A DNA stretch of 7,927 nt from Acidobacteriota bacterium. GTDB lineage: Bacteria > Acidobacteriota > Terriglobia > Acidiferrales > UBA7541. A program made the translations under genes and the position numbers. Below, piece after piece: positions 1 to 6,464 of the stretch; within the stretch, counting starts at the first letter, position 1, and each line of letters opens with the position of its first letter. The stretch spans positions 1 to 7,927 of the forward strand of contig JAGWRH010000076.1 in the NCBI GenBank assembly GCA_028876695.1, written 5' to 3'. The notes beneath the pieces are model-generated. The model worked only from the letters and a program-made list of their open reading frames with translations, was not told where the DNA came from and searched no databases.

Positions 1-492
1 AAACGCTGCGCGATCGCGATCGACCGTCTCTGCCAATTGTGCTGCTTCGGATTCGCTCTGCCCCTCCGCGCGCAAGCGCCGTATTTTTTCCCCGATTGAG
101 GCATAGATGAAGATGTGAAACGTGTCGATTCGAGGCTGAAGGTAATACGCCGAGCCGCGCCCCACAATCACGCAATCGCCCGTTTGTGCTGCGCTTTTCA
201 CGACCTTTTCGGCAACCTCGCGGATGCAATCGGTATCGGCCAATTTCAAGCGCGGCGCATTGAGGCTGCCTTCGTGGCTGCCGCGCATGAACGCCTTCAA
301 CAGCCGGTAGTAGAGCGGATCGCGCTTTTCCTCGCGCTCCTCGACCACCTTGCAGTCACATTCGAGCTGGCGAGCGATCTCGCTGGTGAGCAGCTGATCC
401 CAGAGCTTCCAACCAAGGCGGTCGGCCACTTTGTGGGCGATCTCGCGGCCGCCGCTGCCGTACTCGCGTTCGATCGTGATGACTCGGATCAT
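1..492 (-). CDS. Cytidylate kinase-like family protein (partial, C-terminus beyond the left edge)
   Basis: Reading the minus strand from ATG at 492 gives 164 residues open to the window edge. The start MIRVITIEREYGSGGREIA is the hallmark N-terminus of the cytidylate-kinase-like P-loop family (Cytidylate_kin2/AAA_26 type), where the glycine-rich loop is YGSGGREI rather than a classical GxxxxGKT. Further in, residues around 109-120 (DCVIVGRGSAYYL) and the following FHIFIYAS...KIRRLRAEG match the family's second strand and the arginine-rich lid region. Such proteins are cytosolic and resemble nucleoside monophosphate kinases, but the substrate of this subfamily is mostly unproven, so CMP phosphorylation is inferred only from similarity. 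GAGGAG lies 2 nt before the ATG, which is close but plausible. The gene follows the exporter gene on the same strand after 104 nt and may be co-transcribed with it. The last part of the protein is outside the window. Confidence 0.88.
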   Translation of the reverse strand, partial: MIRVITIEREYGSGGREIAHKVADRLGWKLWDQLLTSEIARQLECDCKVVEEREEKRDPLYYRLLKAFMRGSHEGSLNAPRLKLADTDCIREVAEKVVKSAAQTGDCVIVGRGSAYYLQPRIDTFHIFIYASIGEKIRRLRAEGQSESEAAQLAETVDRDRAAF

Positions 493-596
493 GGCTCCTC
501 GCAGGCGCCGCAGCCCACGCAAAGTGCCTTTGCCGCACGCAGCGTATCACTTTTCGGAATTCTCGGGCTACTCCGCGCTATGCCCGATCGCCGCGG

Positions 597-2234
597 CTAT
601 TCCATCGCCACGCGCGGGCCGCCCGGCTCGTTATTGCGCAGCGCGAACGACGCCAGAAACATGATGCCGGCTCCGACGGCCAGCACGAAAAATACGTCGA
701 CATAAGCGAGTGTGGTGGCTTGGACGATCAAAGCTCGATAGACGAGGGCGTAAGCCCGCATGGCCGCACCGGCAGCGTCGATGCCTGATGCGGCGAGGTG
801 ATGCGCCAAACCCGCAAGCGCCTCTTGCACCGTGCTGGCTCCGGGCGAAAGGCTTTCGATGAGGCGCGTCTGGTGAAACTGTGCCCGACGCGCGACAATC
901 GTAGTCACCATGGAAGTGCCGACACTGCTGCCCATATTGCGCATGAAATTGATCAGCCCGGCCACGCTGTTGCTTTTCTCCGCGGGCATTCCGACGTACG
1001 ACGACAAGTTGATCGGCACGAATAAAAAGCCGAGCCCGAAGACCTGGATCAGCCGCAAAACGCTGGCGCTCGCGAAGCTAATCTGCAAATCGAGCCGTTG
1101 TGTGGAAATCCACATGCCGATGGCGAGCGTGAGCCAACCGAAAGCCACCAGATACTTCGCCTGGACCTTCGAGGAGAGCACGCCCACGATGGGCATTAGA
1201 AAGAGCAGCAAAAGCCCGCCGCCCGAAAGCACCAGCCCGGCTGATTCTGCGGTGTAGCCCATGAGCGTCTGCAAAAAGAGCGGCATCACCACCAGAGCCG
1301 CAAACAGCATAAGGCCGAGAACGAACATCATGGCGTTAGTGCCGGCGAAGTTCCCGTTCTTGAAGAGATGCACGTCGACAATCGGCCGCTTGTAAAACCA
1401 TTCCCAGATCACCAGAGAAATGAGGCCCGTGGCTGCCAGAATTGCGAGCGTGAGAATGAAGTGCGAGCCGAACCAGTCGTCTTCCTGGCCTTTGTCCAGC
1501 ATAATTTGCAGTGTGCCAACTCCCAGAGTGAGCAGCGCGAAGCCGACGAAATCGAATTTGATTCCGGCGCCGCGCGAGGTTTTGGCCCACGGCGGATCTT
1601 CCACCATACGCAACACGAGAATCAGGGTGAGGATGCCCACGGGCAGGTTGATGAAAAAGATCCAGCGCCAACTATAGTCGTCGGTGATCCAGCCGCCGAG
1701 CGTCGGGCCGATAGTAGGCGCGATAATTGCCGTCACGCCGTAGAGCGCGAAAGCCAGACCCCGCTTTTCAGGCGGAAACGTGTCCGCGAGGATTGCTTGG
1801 GCCATAGGCTGCAGGCCACCGCCGCCCGCTCCCTGGAGCACGCGGAAGAGAATGATCGCTCCGAGGCTGGGGGCCAGCCCGCACAGCAGCGAGCTGACGG
1901 TAAACACGATTAGGCAAGTCATGAAGAACCGCTTGCGACCGAGTGAATTGGCGAACCAACCGCTGATCGGCAACACCACAGCGTTTGAAACCAAGTAAGA
2001 CGTCAGCACCCAGGTGCTCTCATCGTTGCTGGCGCCCAAGCTGCCGGCCATGTACGGCAACGCGACGTTGGCGATGCTGGTGTCCAGCACTTCCATGAAC
2101 GCCGCCATCGCGACTACAACCGCAATCAGCCACGGATTGAAGCTAGGCTGCCAAACCGAGAACGACGGGAGGGCCATCTCGCCGGCACCGGGCAGGGAGA
2201 GCGAATCGCCGAAATCTGAGTCGCCGTGTGCCAT
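597..2234 (-). CDS. DHA2-family MFS multidrug efflux transporter (EmrB/QacA-like)
   Basis: A 545-residue integral membrane protein with about 14 hydrophobic segments, the usual size and topology of DHA2 drug:H+ antiporters of the inner membrane. Visible motifs are the D1-type motif LDTSIANVALP (residues 50-60, with acidic D51 in helix 1), motif A GWFANSLGRKRF (92-103) in the loop between helices 2 and 3, the R131/GAGGGG segment of helix 4, and the antiporter motif C region IIAPTIGPTLGGW (170-182) followed by SWRWIFFINLPVG. These place it close to EmrB. EmrB proteins usually work with an EmrA-type membrane fusion protein and an outer-membrane channel, and neither gene is present here. The ATG at 2234 has no clear Shine-Dalgarno sequence, and ATG at 2177 (residue 20, just before the first helix) is a possible alternative. 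The substrate cannot be told from sequence. The gene is separated from the upstream lipid-transport genes by about 400 nt, so it is probably its own transcription unit. Confidence 0.93.
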   Translation of the reverse strand: MAHGDSDFGDSLSLPGAGEMALPSFSVWQPSFNPWLIAVVVAMAAFMEVLDTSIANVALPYMAGSLGASNDESTWVLTSYLVSNAVVLPISGWFANSLGRKRFFMTCLIVFTVSSLLCGLAPSLGAIILFRVLQGAGGGGLQPMAQAILADTFPPEKRGLAFALYGVTAIIAPTIGPTLGGWITDDYSWRWIFFINLPVGILTLILVLRMVEDPPWAKTSRGAGIKFDFVGFALLTLGVGTLQIMLDKGQEDDWFGSHFILTLAILAATGLISLVIWEWFYKRPIVDVHLFKNGNFAGTNAMMFVLGLMLFAALVVMPLFLQTLMGYTAESAGLVLSGGGLLLLFLMPIVGVLSSKVQAKYLVAFGWLTLAIGMWISTQRLDLQISFASASVLRLIQVFGLGFLFVPINLSSYVGMPAEKSNSVAGLINFMRNMGSSVGTSMVTTIVARRAQFHQTRLIESLSPGASTVQEALAGLAHHLAASGIDAAGAAMRAYALVYRALIVQATTLAYVDVFFVLAVGAGIMFLASFALRNNEPGGPRVAME

Positions 2235-2330
2235 AGATTGGTGTTCACTGGTACGGGAAATCGCGTCGCTTCTTTTCCATTACGTCTATTCACGATCGAC
2301 TCGCTGCTTGTCGGCAGAAGTCCTTCGACC

Positions 2331-2402
2331 GCAAAAAATTACCGGTGCCAGTTCGATGCTCGATGTGCGCGGGAAGGCGCAAAGAATTTTTTCGCACCGG
2401 TG
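2331..2402. repeat. A/T-tract inverted repeat with two ACCGGTG copies upstream of the exporter
   Basis: AAAAAATT at 2333-2340 is perfectly complementary to AATTTTTT at 2385-2392. The flanking GC on each outer side pairs if one base (2393) is bulged. ACCGGTG occurs at 2341-2347 and again at 2396-2402, 55 nt apart in the same orientation, and its core ACCGGT is itself a palindrome. The elements sit about 100-170 nt before the exporter start codon, where an operator could lie. That role is inferred only. The 44-nt spacing between arms is too long for a normal intrinsic terminator, and no hairpin followed by a T-run is formed. Confidence 0.4.
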
Positions 2403-2591
2403 TGACTCGTGCTTCGATTGAATCGCCGCGGAAAGTGGGTGATGAGGCCCGTAATATGGTCGGAGAACAAGCGGTACCTCCTTCCGCGACGCGCGAAAGG
2501 AATGTCGCAGGTAATCGCCAGCGAGTATATGTACTGCCTTCGCTACTAGTCGCCTCGGCCACGCAAGCGAATGTCCGAATCCGCGGGCAAG

Positions 2592-2609
2592 GACTCTGTG
2601 ACAGAGGTC
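2592..2609 (-). terminator. Short hairpin after the lipoprotein gene, weak terminator candidate
   Basis: GACTCTG at 2592-2598 pairs with CAGAGGTC at 2602-2609 with one bulged G and a 3-nt loop. It lies about 30-50 nt past the stop codon of the last gene of the lipid-transport cluster. There is no T-run following on the minus strand, so classical Rho-independent termination is doubtful. It may instead protect a transcript 3' end or be chance. Confidence 0.25.
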
Positions 2610-2640
2610 GCGAACGCCGCCTGGACTGGAACTCGGCAGT

Positions 2641-3282
2641 TTATCGCCGGGCTGCATCCGCAAAATACGTATCGAGGCTGCCAGTAAGTTGACCGATCCC
2701 GACCGCCACGTTCTGGCGAAGCGCCTCGACGACGGCGGAGACGTTTTTACGACTCACGGATTCGCTGTGGTCGTAGGTTTGAGTCCAAACCACCGTTCGT
2801 CTCTTCTGGTCGATGAGCTCGACCTCGAGCGAAAATCGCGCCGTGAGCGATGGTGAATCGACTTCGTCGAGCGCGTAGAGATGGCCGCGCAAAAGATAAT
2901 CCCCGCGAGTCGCATTGCCCAGTCGTGTGACAGAGCGGAAGCGCCCCGTAGCGGACAGCGCCTGCGTGAGCATCGTTTCCAACATTTCCGTAGGGACAAC
3001 AGCCCAGCGATCGTAGCTATACGTCCCAAGTTTCACGTCGCTTATCTGATAGACAATCGGGCTATCCAGATACAGAGGAGAGGCGCTGATACGACCAACG
3101 ACGATGGACACCGGGAGCGGTGAATCTGGCCTTCGCACCTCCGCGGGAGCGAGCATAGGCTTGGCGTCGAGAGTGTAATAACTGACCGGCCGTGTCGCGC
3201 CACAGCTCGCGCCGACCATCATCGCGGACAGGGCCAGCAGTCCCGCCAGCGCATTCGCGGCTTTCTGTCGTCGTAATCGCAT
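2641..3282 (-). CDS. PqiC/YmbA-type ABC transport auxiliary lipoprotein
   Basis: A 213-residue protein with an arginine/lysine-rich start, a hydrophobic segment (about residues 11-25) and a cysteine at 27, the form of a lipoprotein signal peptide. The lipobox is degenerate: V-G-A-S before C27, with Gly rather than Leu at -3. Just after it, SYYTLDA (34-40) matches the conserved YYTL opening of the ABC-type transport auxiliary lipoprotein family (PqiC/YmbA, formerly DUF330). This is followed by the family's beta-rich core, including PVSIVVGRIS and a conserved-looking YDRWAV segment (about 90-95). In E. coli PqiC is an outer-membrane lipoprotein that partners the MCE protein PqiB. Here the start codon lies 8 nt after the MCE gene stop without a strong Shine-Dalgarno sequence, which suggests translational coupling and a role at the outer end of the same transporter. 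It is the last gene of the cluster. Confidence 0.85.
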   Translation of the reverse strand: MRLRRQKAANALAGLLALSAMMVGASCGATRPVSYYTLDAKPMLAPAEVRRPDSPLPVSIVVGRISASPLYLDSPIVYQISDVKLGTYSYDRWAVVPTEMLETMLTQALSATGRFRSVTRLGNATRGDYLLRGHLYALDEVDSPSLTARFSLEVELIDQKRRTVVWTQTYDHSESVSRKNVSAVVEALRQNVAVGIGQLTGSLDTYFADAARR

Positions 3283-3290
3283 AGGAAATG

Positions 3291-4271
3291 TTATTCCCGG
3301 TGCTTAGATATCTGCCCCGGCACGTGCTCACGCGGCGCCGACGCGCGAATCAGCGAGGATGGCCGGCTCTCGATCGTTTGCGAGAACGCCTTCAGATTGG
3401 CGGTGATATCGCGCACATTTTCAATAATAACGGACAGATTGTCGCTATTTGCGTCGAGAGTCTCGTTAAGCTGGTCGGTAAGCGCCGCAGCGGACGTAAG
3501 AGCCTCGCGCATCTGTACCACGGCCTGCCGCAAATCCGGACGGTTTTCCGTCGCTATGGCGTCCACGTGGGAAAGAGCCGTATTGGCTTGCGCGACAGAT
3601 TTCTTGAATTCGTCGAGGAGCGGCCCCAATTTTTCGCTGCTTTCGCTTAGATGGCTCAGTGCGGAATGCAGTGGCGGGCGATCTTCGGCCAACATGCTGT
3701 TGGCGTTCGCCAGCGTGGCGGCTAGATTCGCGCGATTTCCGGGGCTGAGCAGCGAATTCAGGCGCTGGATGGTCACTTGTAATTCGGTAGCCCGCGCGTT
3801 CAAGGTTCCGAGCAGTTCGGTGGCCTGCGGCGTAAGCTTGCTGATTTGTTCCTCCAATTCGTCGAAACCCATGTAGTTCTCCGAAACTAATACCGTCCCG
3901 GAAGGAGCGCGAGGCGCCGCAGCAGTTCCCGGAATTATGCCGAGAAAATTATCGCCCAATGCGCTGAGGCTTGCGATCTTTACGCGGCTGTCGGTCTTTA
4001 CGGGCACATCGCGACTCACTCGAAAGTCGATTCGCATCAGCGCGGGATTCCACGGATCAGTTTGGACGGAAGTCACGCGGCCCACCGTTGGGCCGCCGGC
4101 ATAGCGCACCTCAGACCCGGGATGCAGTCCGCCCGCGTTTTTGAAATTGGCGCGATACCACGGCTCGTTGCGCTCAAACAGCCCGCCTAGCGACAGCAGC
4201 GTCACAATCAGGAGCCCAGTGGCTAGCAGAACGAAGAGGCCAACCAGAACTCGCTCGGTTTGTGCTTTCAA
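3291..4271 (-). CDS. MCE-domain lipid transport protein (MlaD-like) with long helical C-terminal extension
   Basis: A 326-residue protein with a short cytoplasmic N-terminus, one membrane helix (about residues 8-31) and one MCE domain (about 38-118). The domain shows ANFKNAGGLHPGSEVRYAG (41-59), then GRVTSV and a KIASLSALGDNFLGIIPG segment (98-115), all typical of MlaD-like proteins. MCE proteins form hexameric rings that bind phospholipids for transport between the membranes. E. coli MlaD has about 180 residues, whereas here residues 135-300 form a further alpha-helical, probably coiled-coil region with repeated [ND]-R/S-x-x-L words (about 179, 197, 243 and 275). The start codon is TTG, preceded by a perfect AGGAG (minus strand, 4281-4277) at 5-nt spacing. 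No ATG start is available near the N-terminus. The gene lies between the ATPase and the lipoprotein genes. The protein could alternatively be classed with Mce/PqiB-like needle proteins. Confidence 0.92.
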   Translation of the reverse strand: MKAQTERVLVGLFVLLATGLLIVTLLSLGGLFERNEPWYRANFKNAGGLHPGSEVRYAGGPTVGRVTSVQTDPWNPALMRIDFRVSRDVPVKTDSRVKIASLSALGDNFLGIIPGTAAAPRAPSGTVLVSENYMGFDELEEQISKLTPQATELLGTLNARATELQVTIQRLNSLLSPGNRANLAATLANANSMLAEDRPPLHSALSHLSESSEKLGPLLDEFKKSVAQANTALSHVDAIATENRPDLRQAVVQMREALTSAAALTDQLNETLDANSDNLSVIIENVRDITANLKAFSQTIESRPSSLIRASAPREHVPGQISKHRE

Positions 4272-4276
4272 AGGTG

Positions 4277-4281
4277 CTCCT
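4277..4281 (-). promoter_or_regulatory. Shine-Dalgarno sequence fixing the TTG start of the MCE gene
   Basis: AGGAG on the minus strand ends 5 nt before the TTG at 4271. It is one of the strongest ribosome binding sites in the cluster and supports the non-ATG start, since the reading frame has no ATG before the membrane helix. Confidence 0.7.
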
Positions 4282-4302
4282 GACGCTTTGTGAGAAACAA
4301 GA

Positions 4303-4333
4303 CGGCACGAAAAACGGCTGCCAATGCGTGCCG
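4303..4333. repeat. Inverted repeat in the gap between the ATPase and MCE genes
   Basis: CGGCACG at 4303-4309 is perfectly complementary to CGTGCCG at 4327-4333, with a 17-nt loop. It lies within the 130-nt gap (4272-4401), the longest spacer between genes of an otherwise tight cluster. It could fold in the mRNA upstream of the MCE gene's ribosome binding site. There is no T-run, so it does not look like a terminator. Such a 7-bp match may also arise by chance. Confidence 0.3.
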
Positions 4334-4401
4334 CCGACCCTGTCGTGCGCTCGCAATTTTTCCGCTGCCAATTACGGAACCACCGTCACGCACCGGTCAC
4401 C

Positions 4402-5235
4402 CTACAGACGCAGCCGCGCGGTTAGTCGCTCCAGATAATCTTCGTTCGCGGAATTTTCCGGGTCCGGAACACGGTCCAGAAACTGGCGTACTCGCGGATG
4501 CTGATTGGCTTTCAGTTCGTCCGGGGTCCCGATCGCAAGAATGCTCCCCTTATCGATCAGAATCATCCGATCGGCGATGCGAAACGCGCTGACTAGCTCG
4601 TGCGTGACGACGACGATGGTCATTTGAAACGCGCGTTTTAGCTTCAAAATCAGATCGTCGATCCCCGCGGCGATGATTGGATCCAGTCCCGCCGAGGGCT
4701 CGTCGAAAAACAGAATTTGCGGATCCATGGTCAGCGCTCGCGCGACCGCAGCACGCTTCTTCATTCCGCCACTGAGCTGCGCGGGATAGAAGTCTTCATA
4801 GCCGGAGAGACCCACCTCCTCCAGCTTGATGCGAGTCACCACTTCGATCGAAGCGTCGTCTAGCCGGCTGTGCTCGCGCAGTGGGAGCGCCACGTTTTCG
4901 CCCACCGTCATCGAGCCAAAGAGGGCACCGCCTTGAAACGAGACGCCAAACTTTTTCCGAAGTCCGGCCAGTTCGGCGGCAGATATGCAGCACAAATCGT
5001 GACCGCGAATCCAGATCTCACCACTCACCGGTTTTTCCAGCCCGATGAGCGAACGTAATAGCGTCGTCTTGCCAGAGCCCGATCCGCCCAAAATCGTGAT
5101 CGTTTCGGCCGCCTTTATATCGAAACTGAGATCATGAAGAACTTCGCGGTTGCCGTAGTTTACCCGCAAGTTTCGCACCACAATCGCCGCGGCGTGGTCG
5201 GCGGAAGCGTCCGATTTCGAAGAATCAGTAAGCAT
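4402..5235 (-). CDS. MlaF-like ABC transporter ATP-binding protein
   Basis: With the ATG at 5235 the protein has 277 residues, close to the MlaF family size. All ATPase motifs are intact: Walker A GGSGSGKTT (50-58, K56), Q-loop Q101, signature LSGGMKKR (154-161), Walker B ILFFDEP (174-180, catalytic E179), D-loop SAGLDP and switch histidine H212. The stretch FQGGALFGSMTVGENVALPL (100-119) is diagnostic for the lipid-transport (MlaF) branch of ABC ATPases. It should bind the cytoplasmic face of the adjacent permease and power lipid movement. The C-terminal tail past residue 240 (HPRVRQFLDR onwards) matches the MlaF helical extension that contacts the partner subunit. An in-frame TTG at 5268, 12 nt after the permease stop, would add 11 residues. 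I prefer the ATG because the extra residues are not family-like, but neither start has a good Shine-Dalgarno sequence. Confidence 0.93.
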   Translation of the reverse strand: MLTDSSKSDASADHAAAIVVRNLRVNYGNREVLHDLSFDIKAAETITILGGSGSGKTTLLRSLIGLEKPVSGEIWIRGHDLCCISAAELAGLRKKFGVSFQGGALFGSMTVGENVALPLREHSRLDDASIEVVTRIKLEEVGLSGYEDFYPAQLSGGMKKRAAVARALTMDPQILFFDEPSAGLDPIIAAGIDDLILKLKRAFQMTIVVVTHELVSAFRIADRMILIDKGSILAIGTPDELKANQHPRVRQFLDRVPDPENSANEDYLERLTARLRL

Positions 5236-5280
5236 GAGATCCGCTTTGGCGGCGCATTGCCCGCTCAAAACTCAGTGATC

Positions 5281-6078
5281 CTATCGCGAACTCGACAGAT
5301 AGAAAAGCAGTGTAAAGACAAGATCCACCGCGACCACCATGAAGATCGACTTCACTACTGCCGACGTGGTGGAGCGGCCGACTTCTTCGGCACCTAAGCC
5401 GGTTGCCAGTCCCTCCTGGCAGCCGACGGCGGTGATCACGACCCCAAACATCACGCTTTTGATCAAGCCAGTGACGATGTCGCGGCGAATCAGCGCGTGA
5501 AGCGTCGCTTGCATGTAGGAACCAAATGTAAATCCAGCAGCGCTCACTCCGAATGCAGCCCCTCCGAGAAGACCCATGAAATCGGACCAGGTGGTAAGAC
5601 ACGGAAGCATTACGGCCATGCCCAGGAGCTTCGGCGCCACCAGGAAATCGGTGGGGTCGAGTGCCATGGTCTCCAGGGCGTCCAGCTCTTCGTTCACTTT
5701 CATGGAGCCGATCTCGGCGGCGAACGCCGAACCCGAACGACCAATGACGACGATCGCGGTGATCAGCGGCGCAAGTTCGCGCGTGATCGAAATCGCGACG
5801 GCATTTGCAACAAAAGCAATCACGCCCAGCTTGCGAAGTTCGTAGGCAGACTGCAAAGCCATAATTAAACCTACGAACAACGAGATGACCGATAGGATCG
5901 GGATGGCGCCCACTCCGACCATCATGGCCTGATGAATCGCGCGTTGCGCACGAAACCGCTGGCCTCGAAGAGGAGCAACCAACAGGGCGCGAAGGGATCG
6001 TCCGGTCAGTATCGTGATGTCGCCTAAGTATGCGAGCCCGTCGATAGTTTCCCGGCCGACTTTTTCCGTCACAGACAT
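5281..6078 (-). CDS. MlaE-like ABC transporter permease
   Basis: A 265-residue protein from ATG at 6078, with an amphipathic N-terminus and about five hydrophobic segments, as in MlaE. The family core is clear: TRELAPLITAIVVIGRSGSA (99-118), then FAAEIGSMKVNEELDALETM (119-138), and GCQEGLATGLGAEEVGRST (219-237) near the C-terminus. MlaE dimers form the membrane core of MCE-type ABC transporters and hold the MCE hexamer on the periplasmic side. The gene begins 18 nt after the STAS gene stop and ends just ahead of the ATPase gene, so the three are surely co-transcribed. A TTG at 6093 would add five residues, but its only ribosome-site-like GAGG is 1 nt away, so the ATG is preferred. Confidence 0.93.
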   Translation of the reverse strand: MSVTEKVGRETIDGLAYLGDITILTGRSLRALLVAPLRGQRFRAQRAIHQAMMVGVGAIPILSVISLFVGLIMALQSAYELRKLGVIAFVANAVAISITRELAPLITAIVVIGRSGSAFAAEIGSMKVNEELDALETMALDPTDFLVAPKLLGMAVMLPCLTTWSDFMGLLGGAAFGVSAAGFTFGSYMQATLHALIRRDIVTGLIKSVMFGVVITAVGCQEGLATGLGAEEVGRSTTSAVVKSIFMVVAVDLVFTLLFYLSSSR

Positions 6079-6096
6079 GACGCGAAGTCTCAAGCC

Positions 6097-6459
6097 TCAG
6101 CTGCTGGATGGAGTACCGGATTTGCCCCGCAAGGCCTCTTGTTCCGTTTCGTACAGCTCAAATACGGAGATCAGCTTGGTCAGCTCGAATACGTCCCTTG
6201 CGATCGGCCCCAGACCGAACAGCGCGAACCCGATTTTTGAATCACGCGCGACCTTGAAAGCTTCGACGAGGCAAGCCACTCCCGCGCTGTCGATGTAACT
6301 CACCTGGCTCATGTTCACGAGCACACGCGGCGGCTTTTTCGCTTTTAGTAAGGACATCAGGGCTTCGAGAAATTCGGGCGCATCTTCCAGAGTCACGCGC
6401 CCGCCGAGATCCATCACGGTTGCAGAGCCTTCGGCGCGGGTTGCGATCTCCAGTTTCAC
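6097..6459 (-). CDS. STAS-domain protein, MlaB-like regulator of the lipid transporter
   Basis: From GTG at 6459 the product has 120 residues, nearly all one STAS domain. VMDLGGRVTLEDAPEFLEAL (15-34) matches the opening strand and helix, and RVLVNMSQVSYIDSAGVACL (45-64) contains the DSAG motif (57-60). Ser58 is at the site phosphorylated in SpoIIAA-type anti-anti-sigma factors. Directly before an MlaE permease, the likely role is that of MlaB, which binds the MlaF ATPase and supports transporter assembly or activity. The frame is open upstream to an ATG at 6711, which would give 204 residues, but the added N-terminus shows no STAS or other domain and overlaps a more coding-like frame. The GTG lies 5 nt after the stop of that upstream small ORF, which suggests coupled translation. 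The start is therefore uncertain, but the domain is not. Confidence 0.85.
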   Translation of the reverse strand: MKLEIATRAEGSATVMDLGGRVTLEDAPEFLEALMSLLKAKKPPRVLVNMSQVSYIDSAGVACLVEAFKVARDSKIGFALFGLGPIARDVFELTKLISVFELYETEQEALRGKSGTPSSS

Positions 6460-6464
6460 GTCCG

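Larger units (their letters stand above)
2235..2640. other. Intergenic region of about 400 nt without a convincing gene
   Basis: No reading frame here resembles a known protein, and the open frames present lack ribosome binding sites or overlap the lipoprotein gene. The stretch separates the lipoprotein stop codon from the exporter start on the same strand, so it should contain the 3' end of the first transcript and the promoter of the exporter gene. It holds a short hairpin at 2592-2609 and paired A/T tracts with repeated ACCGGTG words at 2331-2402. I could not pick out a convincing -35/-10 pair for the exporter. Confidence 0.7.

Noticed and set aside
573..596. CCGCG/CGCGG inverted repeat between the exporter and kinase-like genes, as a terminator
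   Set aside because: The stem is only 5 bp with a 14-nt loop and no T-run follows, so it is not distinguishable from chance in GC-rich DNA.
115..705. Plus-strand open frame of 196 codons
   Set aside because: It is antisense to the kinase-like gene and the end of the exporter gene. The product has no recognisable domain, while the opposite strand gives a clear conserved protein.
1368..1913. Plus-strand open frame of 181 codons
   Set aside because: It lies wholly opposite the exporter gene, and its composition (rich in Arg, Glu, Gln, His) is typical of an antisense frame of a membrane-protein gene.
2286..2663. Minus-strand open frame of 125 codons after the lipoprotein gene
   Set aside because: It overlaps the lipoprotein end by 23 nt, has no good ribosome binding site, shows mixed composition and matches no known family. 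It probably arises by chance in the intergenic region.
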